Source: Hydractinia echinata (Eukaryota; Cnidaria; Hydrozoa; Anthoathecata; Hydractiniidae). From it: a stretch of DNA of 64,000 nucleotides. The translations under genes were made by a program, and so were the position numbers. Numbering within the stretch: the stretch's first letter is position 1; the number at the start of each line of letters is the position of its first letter. Below are positions 34,843-46,800 of this stretch, piece after piece. The notes under the pieces were generated by a model. The model saw nothing but the letters and a program-made list of their open reading frames with translations. It made no database searches and had not been told where the DNA came from. The DNA lies in NCBI GenBank assembly GCA_030067915.1, contig JASGCC010000019.1:2480001-2544000 (forward strand), given 5' to 3'.

Positions 34843-37800
34843 TTAGAATTGTTGATCTTCGGCTGTTTCGTACACCGGGTTTTGGTGGCTAACAGTATTT
34901 CCATTTTTTTCGAGATTGCCATTCACTTGCGTTGAATTGTTTTCGTTTGTACTGCCGTTACGCGAATTCATTTGGTAAGAGTTGTCGAAACGGTTTTTTC
35001 GATCTTGAACATGTTCCTGCCATTGCTCGGTAGTTTTCTTCAACATTTTTTGTTGTTGTTTACGCCAGCCTTTGTGTTTGTAGTAAAGCACTTCCAATAT
35101 CACGATAATAATGCCTGCCCCAATGCCAGCGGCTACCATTATGAATACACCTGCATAAGAGAGGGAACAAAGTGACGTACTGGTAGCAAGACAGCTATTG
35201 ATGTATAACAAACTCGTTGCCAGGTCATTTAATTTTTTTTAGTGAGACGGGGAACCTGAAGTCATAAGAAGAAGAGTGTAATTTGGATTAGTATACCTAA
35301 CATGTGTTTTAATCCCAGAGTAGTGGGAGAATTAGAATCGCTGGGACAATTTCCAAAATCTATCCAAGTCGACTCTAACTCCTCCATGGTACCACTCTCG
35401 TGAAAATGAAGGACTGCCAATGATATTTCATTACTCCAAGGTGAACCTTTCGGCATACCAATACCGTAACCAGAGCGACCAAATAAATCTCCGACAGTCG
35501 ACACGTCGCAGTCTTGTGACGTCTCGTGAAACAAAACAGGACTATCCCATATAAAAGCTTTTAGATCGCTAAAATGTATATTGAGACGGTAAATTAACAA
35601 CAGGGAGTTATTTAAGACGTATAAACCTACAGTTACAAGTGACCTATAAATGAGTTTCAACTTACCCAGATTTGACCATATCAATTCCCTGCTGCTCAGT
35701 TTCTACGTTATACTTCTCCATAAACGTGTACATGCTTGAAAGTTCGACTTGACGTCTAAAATAAGCGTCAACACTACTGTTGGCGACGGTTGCGTATTTG
35801 AAGCCGTCCGACGGATTACGAAGCTAACAAAAAATATAAAAACACAATCAAATGGTTGTCAACTTAAAAGCATCGCAAAGGAATCGAAGCTCCAAGAGGA
35901 CGAATTTAACTTCTTCGCTTAGCATATCATTATTATTATTATTATTCCGAATGTTTATACAGGATATAACCACTTCAGTGTTGGAAACACAGTTATCAAT
36001 CTGTATTCTGAATGTATACATTAAGTATACACCGGCATTGCCTATCCAATTTCCCTCACATGGCATGGGTTGACCCGTAGCTGTGGCAAAGACACTTGCT
36101 CAACATGCCCGCACTAAGGACCGAATCACGGACTTTGTGATTACAAAGCGAGCTCCATAACACAAGGCCGAGCGCCACATATGAAAAAATTGTCTTGAAG
36201 TTTTTGAAGAAATTATTCACAGGACAACAAATTATTGTTCCTGATTTTATTAATACTTACACTCGGATCATCAACCCCACTCACAACAGGTTTTGGACGG
36301 TCCAGTACCAAAAATGCAGCTAAATTAGCTGTGTAACTTGCGACAATGATCATAGCAAAACCTGCCCATACCATACCAAGAACTCTTGCACTGAAACTTC
36401 TTGGAGTGCCTAAAATAGTAAACAATCAATGCAACCTCGTTTCCAGGGCTCTTTTTCACTTTTCACTGGAATAGCGTGCCAAAATCAAAAAGCGAAAAAG
36501 AAAAACCCTGGTGACGCAACCTCGTCCCCAGGGTTTTTTTGCCGTCATAGAGAAAAAGCCATGGGAGAAGGTTGCGTATAAACGATGAAACTTTTGAAAG
36601 ACTTGATTACCTTCCCCAATTCCACTGTTCAGTAAAACTCCCCATGAAAACCACATAGCGCTTGATAAATTTAAAGCTGTTTCTTCCTTATTAGACTGTG
36701 CCAATCGGTACCGGCCAAATGGACTGAATCGATCCAGTAAATATAAAATTACGGCGACGACATGAACAGATAACAAAACTAGAAGCCAAAGTTCGGTTTT
36801 AAAAGGTCGTAGAAAGGAAACCAAGCTGCTTTTGTTTGTGTTTTTCTTTACCAGGATTGTAATTCCTGAAAAGAAGAACATACCATTTTGCCTATTATGC
36901 GTGCTTACGCGCTGGAATTTAACAACAGGAAAAGTCCTCATCAACCATATAAGAATTTACCATAAAGCATACCTTGATATTTGAAAGGTTTAGAGAACTC
37001 GATATACTGAGCACGTTCGTTATTGATGGTTAGTGATGCAACTATCAAGTCAGCTTGTCCTTCCACAATTTCACCAACCATGCCATTCCAACGTTTGATG
37101 TTACTGCCATTTACCTAATAAAAACAAAATAAATAAATAAATAAACCAGGTTTTAACCCAACCCATATTCCAATATTTTCTTACGCGTTTTAAAGATCCA
37201 AAATGTCCATCTTCCACTAAGTGCAAGTCGTACGTGAAATTTACACGTTTAGCAAGTCTACTCAGCAGGTCGATGCAAAAACCTAGAAAAAAAACTTTTT
37301 TGTTACACCGTATACTAACTAGAAATAATTTTCGGAACTGTATATGCTGTTGACAAAGAACATTGAATAAGTATGTCTTTCATGGATTTTTACGTGACAA
37401 AGTTACCTGTGCAGCAATGCTCACGCCCATAAACTTCTTCGGGAAAATCTCGAGATGGACCACGACAAGGGACGTGTTTGTGATTTTTATTCGTCTTTTC
37501 TAGATCCAAAACTGTACAATTTTTAGAGGCAGGCATTTTCTTGACATATATAAATGGTCGACTTTCCACTGTTACGATCTATGAATAAAAACATATACAG
37601 TGTGAATGAAAAATAAAACGTATATAATGCTGCTGAGATGTTTGGACTTTTATCTTGAAGACATAAACCTCAAAGGCGTGTGCTTTGAAATTAAACTTTA
37701 AGAACTTACTCTTAGATGATTGGATATAAACACACCAGCTGGTACATCCGTTTGGTTACCAGGCCACAAAATATCAGTCAAGTTTACTTCAATGTTGGTA

Positions 37801-40800
37801 CTGTCAACAAGAAAACCAACATTTTGTAGAGAATTTGGTAGGCCTTTCTTTGTGACCACGTTCATCAAGTTATATTTCGGGTTCTTCCTGTCTCCGTACC
37901 AATCAAAACTAACGGATCCTGTCTGACCAGTAATCGTTTCATTTATAAGTGATCTATAAATTATAAGAAAGTGCACGTTTTGAAATTCCCTCTTTTCATT
38001 TTATTTCCTTTTCTCGATTTTGGAAATGTTTCCTGTTTTCTCAATGTTTTTGTCCCACACGGTATATTATAGCTAGTGATTTATGTTACTTACTGGTTAC
38101 TTAGACACTCTAAACTTCAGTTTGCAAAAGAACAGAGCACATTATGTTAATTGTGTGACTTACTCGTAGAGCGTTTCTCCGACCTTCCACTGAGCCGATG
38201 GTTCATGACATGATGCAGGTGGCTGAGCCGTAAGTTTTTTCTCTTTCTGAAGTTTAGCAAGCGCCATCACGATTACGTCAATTGCATCTTGTATATGGCC
38301 TTCTATATCTTTTTCTTGATTTAATGCGACTGCAAGTAAGCCTAACACGAAAAAACAGAAATATATCCATTTAGTATTTGTGGTTTTGTGTTGCATGCCA
38401 CAAAAAGGCAAACTCGACCCCCGGGCTCTTTGTCTCTTTTTTATAACTTATATCAAAAAGGAAAAAAAAGCCCTGGGATCGAGGTTGACAAAAAGGTAAA
38501 CAAACCAACCTTGAGGTGCTGCTTGCAATGCCTTGCCGGTTACCGCTTGCTGATTGGATATCCATATGTGACCTTTCCCCGTAATTCCCAAATCGTGTGA
38601 AGATTTGTAAACTGCTGATGCATCTTTGGAACTATGAAAAGAAGGGAAAAAGAAGCATTAGAACCCACAAACCGTCAGCCTTATGGATTTTGAAAGTAAA
38701 ACCTTCCTGCATACGTTTTTCTCTAACGAACTTTTATATTTAAATTACAAAAATATGTTTCATTTTTAACGATTTTGACGTACGGCAGTTTTTGCAATTG
38801 TCGGTAGAGAAAAGAGGAAACGACGAGAAATGACAGTGAAAGTTCGATTACCGGAAATCTTAATCTATCAGTAAGGCGTTGGTGGCTTTCTGAATCTGGC
38901 CTTGATCTGGCAAAGTTAAAAGACTCTGCGGGGAAGCGTGACAAAAGAAAACAAATTAATAACATTTTTAATCCAAACTCAAATTTTTCTCAAGATTAAC
39001 ATACAGCCTCATTGCTCGCAATCTCTAATATTTATGTGTTTTTTTAGCATGAAAAAAAACCTAGGGCGAGTAACACGTGATAACCATTATTAAATGTTGT
39101 ATATAAAAAAAAATCCCTTTTCTTCTTTTAAACACTGCCAGATAAATATTATTTTCTGTTAAGAAAAACAAAGTGTTGAGCCAAACAATCCAAATTGATT
39201 GAAGCGTTATGTGAAGAACATCTACAAACTTGTTGAGCGGACTCAAAATGAGCGAATTCGATCAATAAAAACTCAAAACAGGAGTGAATTTTGGTGATGA
39301 GCTATAACATGCTGGAACTTTTTATCTAATGTTACTAGGTGTTTAAGCAACTTCAAACTAAAAAGATGTTCAGATGACGCATAGTGCAGTGGTGGGCGTA
39401 GAGAATGACGCGTTTGTTGATTTACTGATTTATTTTGGTAGATTACTCGATGATGCAGATTCCACGAATTTTACCTTTTCCGAGCTTGTCGTTTTTGCAA
39501 TGAAAGAAATATGAATGACTATTTTCGGATATCACACCCAACAAATTAAATATAAAATAATTTAATTTAATCTTGCTTAAAAGTGGTCTCTAACTTGAAA
39601 TAAACAATAAATAAACCAACAAATGCTTTTTGTAAATGAGTTATGGTTTTGTATTTACATTAAATTCTAACTTTACAACTGGGCATCTGTAACATGCCGT
39701 ATTTACTCTATTATCCCCGCTTTTTTTAATTTTCCCGCCTTTCTAGTAATCGCACCATACTCGAGACAGAATTGTGTTCTAAATATTCGCGCTTTATAAC
39801 TCTGAGATTTGTAACAAACTTGCTACGTTTTTCTCTGTTAAAAGTAATACTAAATCAACTTAAAGATCAATACCGCCTTCCTGATATTCCCGCCTCTCTA
39901 GTAAATCCGCGCCGCGGGAAAAATAGGGTAGATACAGTTTATACAAAAATATATATACATAAGAGTGCATATGTACAACAAAAGATAAAATTAAAGTTTT
40001 AAAAATAAGTTTCATGTAAAAAAAATTTCGTGCGATTGAAGTGGCGGTGTTGGTGGATATCTCAAGTATCGACACTTGCCTGGTCTGTGATGGTAATTCC
40101 ATTTTGCATGGTCTGCAATCTGTTTGAAATTCGGACAACTATTTGTATTTATCGGAGATGATGAACGGACAGGAAGAGTGAAAGTCGGTGCCACTTTCTC
40201 TTTTTTTTTAGGTTTTTTATATCTCAATGAACTTGGAGGTTTTCCTGGTATCTCTTTCGTCAAAAATTCCTTTACTCGTTCGCACAAAATGTCTCTTTTG
40301 TATTCTTCTGTTCTGTAAAATGCGTAACATTGCAAAGTATCGTTTACAGTTCCCGCTCGTTTTTTTTCGGTTTGTTGAACATCATTAACTGTAAAAAGTT
40401 TGTTTTTGTTTTTTAAAGGTGGCAAGATGTATTTCGACTCTTCACTTATCTTTCTTCTCCCCATACCAGAAGTATACGTATTTGCTCTTCTACGACGCGT
40501 GTCTCTCCGTGAAACTTCACCAGTACTTGAAATCTCCCAGTTGTCTTCTCCCAGCGTAATTTCTTTCATGTTTTTTTTATTCGGATGGGTGACGGTTTTA
40601 AGACAAGTGATGTAAATAAAACTTAAATGTTTATTTTTCAAGATATAATGGTTTGCTCCTAATTACGTTAACGTGAATCAAAAGCAAATGTAACATATTC
40701 TTTATCAATATTTTTCCACCCTAAGCATTCACTTATGTACAACTTGAATCTTTATCATTTTTGCGCGAAGTACTACCCTATTATTATTAAAGCCCGCGTT

Positions 40801-43800
40801 TCACTGAGTATAATCAGAAAGAACTGAAATAAAATGATAAAAGTTCGAAAAGAAGATCCCTTTTTTCCTAAGAAACTAAAAAAGCTTTTGTATCACAAAG
40901 TTCAAAATTCTAAACATAACTAATAAGTAGATTTCTGTGGAAAAAATTGTTTTATGTAATAATAATTCTTATTAAGTAAAACAGGCCTAAATGGTTCAAG
41001 TAGCTCGTGTGTCTGTGCCACGAATATTTTTCATGACTCAGATTCTCCTCCCTCCACCGTAGGGTTTCGTTTTTTACAGTAAAATAGAAGTGGTCAAAGG
41101 GTGGAGATGTATTTTTAGGACGAGTGTATTGTTTTTTAAGAGTGTTGTTGTATTATGTTTCTTTGGTTTGCAGTTGAGATTTAAACGGAATGACGATCCA
41201 CCGAATGACGTCATTTCTAATCCCTATGACGTCATTATATTTTTATTTTTGCTTCTTTGAATGCAGTATTTCTTATGTGCCAAGTTTAATGATACGACAA
41301 TCAATATTTATGGAAACACAAATCTATATATCGTCGCTACAAGAAGAATCTCTCTATCTTGCATAGATAGGTAGATAGTTAGATTTTCGCTTCACCATGT
41401 ATGCGCTAATTGCTTACAGTAAAACCAGGATCAAGTAGAAGGCATTGAGCCTTATCACCAAGCCCCTATTTTTTAAGTATTATGCTAATAATTGTTATTG
41501 AAGATTCATATCACTATTTACTACGAAATATAAAATATATATTTATATAAATAAGTCGTTCTCATTTATTAGTATTTCCTGCACAATCTCACATATATGA
41601 CGTCATTTTTTATTCTAGTGAATCATAAAATTACTTTTTGGTGTGAAACCAATTATTTTAAATCTGGTGCACAAGTCACAGATTCAAGGTCATGAAAGAC
41701 AAGAAAAATTAGGCTATAAAAGGGTCCATTTCTAATCTCTATTGACGCCACCAATGTTTTACCTGAAATCTATTTGCACTAAGATACTGCACAACCATAC
41801 TAAGTTTCACGACTTAAACATCAGGAGTTCAGCGGATACGACCTGCAGGCGCTTTTTGCCTCGCCAACCCCTCCCCTCTTTTATTGGTCCTAAACAGTAC
41901 TAAAATGTCTTTTTTTAATAGGATTAATATGGTGCAAATATTTGAGACCTGGAAACGAAGTTTGAAAAGATGCTTAAGCGCTATCATCACAATAGATATT
42001 ATATTTATAGATTACCGTTAATTTTGTATTTTATATTTACTTATCGCTATCTTACTTCCATCAGCGTTATTGAATAGCTCCTGTAGACAGAGGAGCGGTA
42101 ACAGCTGAAAGAACAGTCGTTGAAGCAAAGGACTGGAACCCAGTCTTCCATGTTATTGTGATGCAGACACGCAAATGCGTTTTCACGGCTTTTATACCCC
42201 CCCCTCCCTCTCTTTTTGACTGTTTTATTAACACATTTGGGAAAATCTATTCTAGAAGTCGAAGTAGCAGTTACTTGGCGACAGCAGCTTCTCTTTGCAC
42301 CACTCGTTTTAAGTTGGAATAATCAGAATAGTCTCTTCATAGATCAACCTCATTCCCAGGTTTTTTTCTTTTTGACATTGAGCGCAGCGGGCTACTAAAC
42401 GATAACGGCTCTAGCAACAGGAAACAAACCCTGGTGATGAGGACGTTCATTGATTGTACCTTCAGTCAAATGATTTAAAATCATGTTCTATATAATAAAA
42501 AAATAAAGTATTTTTGATCAAGAACTTTTGCTATCTATAGCTTATATACACGGTCCGTGTAATTTAGGCTTTAGTTTAGGTCGCGATAGGCTTTCTCTAT
42601 GCAGTAACTGTGATTAGAAATTTCGCGCATGTGTATACTACGTACTAAAAATAAATTTTTTAAGGGCGGGGTCAAAAATCGTGCGGAGTTGAATGCCTTG
42701 GAATCATCCCGCTATGATTTTGCATCTGCACAAGGTTTATCGCATTTAGGTTTTATAATTAAAATCAATCATGTTAAAAAAATATAATTTCTTCCTCTAT
42801 TTTTAATTAAATATATTTTTGAATGTATATAAAGTACGCCAGATGTCACTTAGGAAAAAAAACATGACTACGTGCTCATCTTCACTATCCAATTAGTGTA
42901 CAACCTAAAAAAGTTCCATGGAGTAAAGAAACCCAGTATCTTTTCATTAATTTTTGTTTTCTTCCCATTGAAACTCAAAACCATGTTTCAAAATATTTAT
43001 ACAGCAACAGGCGTTAGACAACTTCGACCCCGGGCTTTTTGTCTCTTTTTTCTCGCCGTCCCGATATCAAAAAGAGAAAAAAAACCTGGGGTCATGGTTG
43101 GGCGTTAGAAACATTATAAACGCCCGTATATTGATTCCTTTGCGATGTGTGTAAACTGATTCGAATTTCCAGATAAAAAACCCTATGGCTAAAGGTATCA
43201 GACAAACAAAAAAAGCACTGGAAACAAAGTTGTAAGGGCTTGAAAAACAAAATGGTTTTCTTAAAATTTGATGAACTTTTCTTCACAAATATTTTTAGGA
43301 GCATTCTACAAATAATGTGTCGTTACTATAAAAATTACAAAATAAAAGATATGATACAGAAAGTTGATATCTTCGTTCAGTTCATGATAAAATACTCGAC
43401 GCGATACTTCCTCGACGCCCACGAATGTTTGCGAGTATAATCCGACACACTTCCTGATCGTTCCACGACTCATCCTCTGTTTGTGTTGACTTATGGTGCG
43501 TTCTGCGATGGAACGAAGGTCGCCTTTGCTTCAGAAATATTTTTATGTCATCTTCCAAAACAGCGCATCTTCTACCGCGAGCATTAGCATGAGCCTGATG
43601 CATCTGTTCCCTGTACGTAGCAATCGCCTTTGAGGAGAAATTCATTTTCACGTCGACTTCATCTCCGTAAGGTACCATGTTGGTTTTACTTGTAAGTATT
43701 TTGATTTTAAATATTTTATTTTTATTTTCCTTCTTCTCTATATCTATCTTTTTTCTTAGTCGGTTCAGTGATCTTACGCGAGATGTAGATTTTTTTTCGT

Positions 43801-46800
43801 TCGATACTTTTTTAAATGTTATTGATGGTAGTCAAAACGCAACTAAACTCAACAAAGCGTTTGCTAGGCGTTTTATTGAAAAACCCAGGTGAAGATAATG
43901 AAATGGAAGCAGAGACCATGTGCTCCATCATGGATCATATTCAATTATCATGCATATATTATCCTTTTTTTGACGTCATTAATTATTAACTTAGCTACCA
44001 GGCCATTTAGAGAATTCAATGTAAATCGATAGCTAGGGAGACCTCGATACAATGTTCAGAGATTTTTCTTTAAAATTATTAAAATCCACCTGCGTACATT
44101 TAAATTTTTAGTTTGAATAATTGAACTAGTTAAACAAAAGTAAAACGTTTTCGCAATTCCATGTTTTTTATTTTGGTGAATATAGTTATTGTTTAGAAAG
44201 CAATTGCTTAGAATTTCCATGAAAAGTAAAATACGTCGGAGTTATTTGTTCGCGTTTAAATTGAATTTTTTAGGCGCAGTTTCTCGCAGCAAGTGGCATT
44301 GCCAAAGTTTACCCCCGCGCATGGCGCACGTTTAGCAATGTGCTATACATAGTCCAACTGTGTGCGGAAAAGAAGCAGACATATATTGTAGCAATATGCG
44401 CATGCGCATATTCAGTATTTGTCTTAAATGTGGACAAAGTAAAATACAATGGCGGTTAAGTCCACACGTAGTAAAACACATTGGTATATGTTACAGTTTT
44501 TTTTCCGAACGGCCACATTCTAGCGTTTAATTTTGTTAAATTTTATTTAGGCTGGTTGACTCTTTCAATGACATGACCCGTCAATATCTTGATTGTTTTT
44601 TGTTTGTTTGTAAGACAGCGAAATTATTTATTATAGCATTTCACAAATCATCTCTGTTGTATAGATAACTTGATGAAAAGCGGAAATTGAGAGTAAACAA
44701 CAGCGCGGCCTAAAAGAACGCCAGTTTTACACAAAATGGCGAACAAATATAGCCCATCGGTTTATGGCTCGATTTCTGGAAGAAACAACGCACGTGCGAA
44801 GACTGAAACTGAAAATTCGTGCAAAAACGATTTAAAACACGAGCGACAACGAACGAACACACGTACGAAAACGAATTGAAATTACCTGCAAGCAAGCAAT
44901 ATAACTTTGGATTGTGTCTCGTTCAACGGTGCTAAGTAAGATGAAAGATTTGTGGTACCTGCAGGAAACATGATAGATTTTTCGATCTAAAGAAAAAATT
45001 AGAAACAGCAAAATTAATAAATAGAAGAGAAAAAATAAAAACAAAATTCAACTTTACAAGCGCCAAAAAATTTATTTTGGAATCTTGCTTTCAATAAGGT
45101 TTGTCACTTAGGGCTGGAGTAGGAGGACAGTGAGAGGTTCTCCTAGCTTTGGAAAACTGCTTTAAAGGAAAATTAAGGTCTTAAAAATGCTTTATAGTAA
45201 TCTTAGGTCACAAAATTGTCCCCCAGTGAATTGCCCCCTCCCCCCTTAGTAAATGCAGCCTTCCCTTCCCTCAGCAGATTGCCCCCTACCCCCAGAAAAT
45301 AAATAGCTTCCTGGAGAATTTCTCTTAAAAGATTGGAGATTTCTCATTAATTTATTTTTTTTAATTTTTTTTTTACACTCCCTACAAGTTTAAATAAGGA
45401 TATTGCGTAATATGCACGCTTTTACTTTGAAAAGAATACACTTTATAAAAATATTTCAGGTTATAAACAATAGTTGTATTGTTTAGAACAATAGATAAGT
45501 TTTGGAAACAATAGATAAATAAGAATAATAACTAGCTTGGTTAAAATTTTGGTATTCTTATCTTCTTAAAAAGTGTGCATGCAAATAGGAGACGTAAAAA
45601 TTTTGATGAATTAAAAATCTTTGCTACACAGATCGAGGATAAATTTTGGTGGACGGACAAAGAGCGATTAATGTAATTCGTACCGCAAACTAGCAGATAC
45701 TTTAAAAGTCATTTCCATCATCAATGTTAAAATGCATCGGAATATATACAAAGGATGGCGATGCAACTACGGTATCAAAAAGATAACGAATTTTCACATC
45801 TTTGATTTGCGCTGTCACATTTGTACGACCGAATGATGTAGTCATTCAATCAACTCTAAGACAAGGTATTCGAAACATACATTGAGAAGTTCAAACGCAA
45901 TGAACCTCGTAAACCATTCATGTAACCATCGTTCTTTGAATATAATAAACATTAATGTGGAGAAATGGCACCAAAGTTTTTAAGAAAATTTCTTGGAAAA
46001 TTATTGGTGTGATGACAAAAGAGAAGGCTATTCACGTGTTTTAATACTTTAGAATGCTGAAGGCCATCTTTGTAGATGAATTCCTACACAGTATTAATGG
46101 TAAACTTTATGAGTTACTAGCCGTTAGACCGTAAAAAAATGCACGGGAATTAGTCCGTCATTACTCGCAGCTACATCTTTAGCTCACAAACGAAACGTCG
46201 GGTGCTTTAATTTCTCCTTTTTACTTTCATATGTTGTTAAGTCAATTCGTTTCTTTTATAGCGATCAAAAATTGAAGTTAGTTAGTTCTCAGATTTACCG
46301 TTTAGTATAAACTGTGTGGTTTATATCTACAACTTTGAACAGGTTTTGTAGACCAAGCCAGTTTTGTCGCTGTTCTACAAATTTAGCTGAAAGCATCAAC
46401 GGCCAAGGGCTAGTAAGACACCTTTCAAAATCTGCTAGTTGAATTTTCTAGCATGCCTGCGTTACGAAATATTCGTCGTCGTCGCAACTCTCAAAAGTGT
46501 CGAAATTCGGGAAAAACGACTGTGCTAAAGTCGGCAACAATTAGCACATTAATATAACCAAGTAACCCAAAATCCTAAGCCCGCTCTGAATATTGACAAG
46601 TGAGCTTTGCCAAATTTAAAATTCGTAAATCTAATTATAGAAAAAGCCTACATAATTCCTTGTCGAACATATAAGGAGTACGACACATATTTGACCAATA
46701 TTGTAGTTAGAAAATAAGAAAATGTCATTTTATTGGTTCACGGAAGGGGAGCAGTTCTCCAGGGGAAAATTTACTAAGTACCCTCAACTCCTTTCAAACT

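Noticed and set aside
45689..45856. Short minus-strand frame around MTTSFGRTNVTAQIKDVKI as the missing receptor exon
   Set aside because: It does not resemble the GluN1 amino-terminal domain, and lacks a suitable acceptor and phase.
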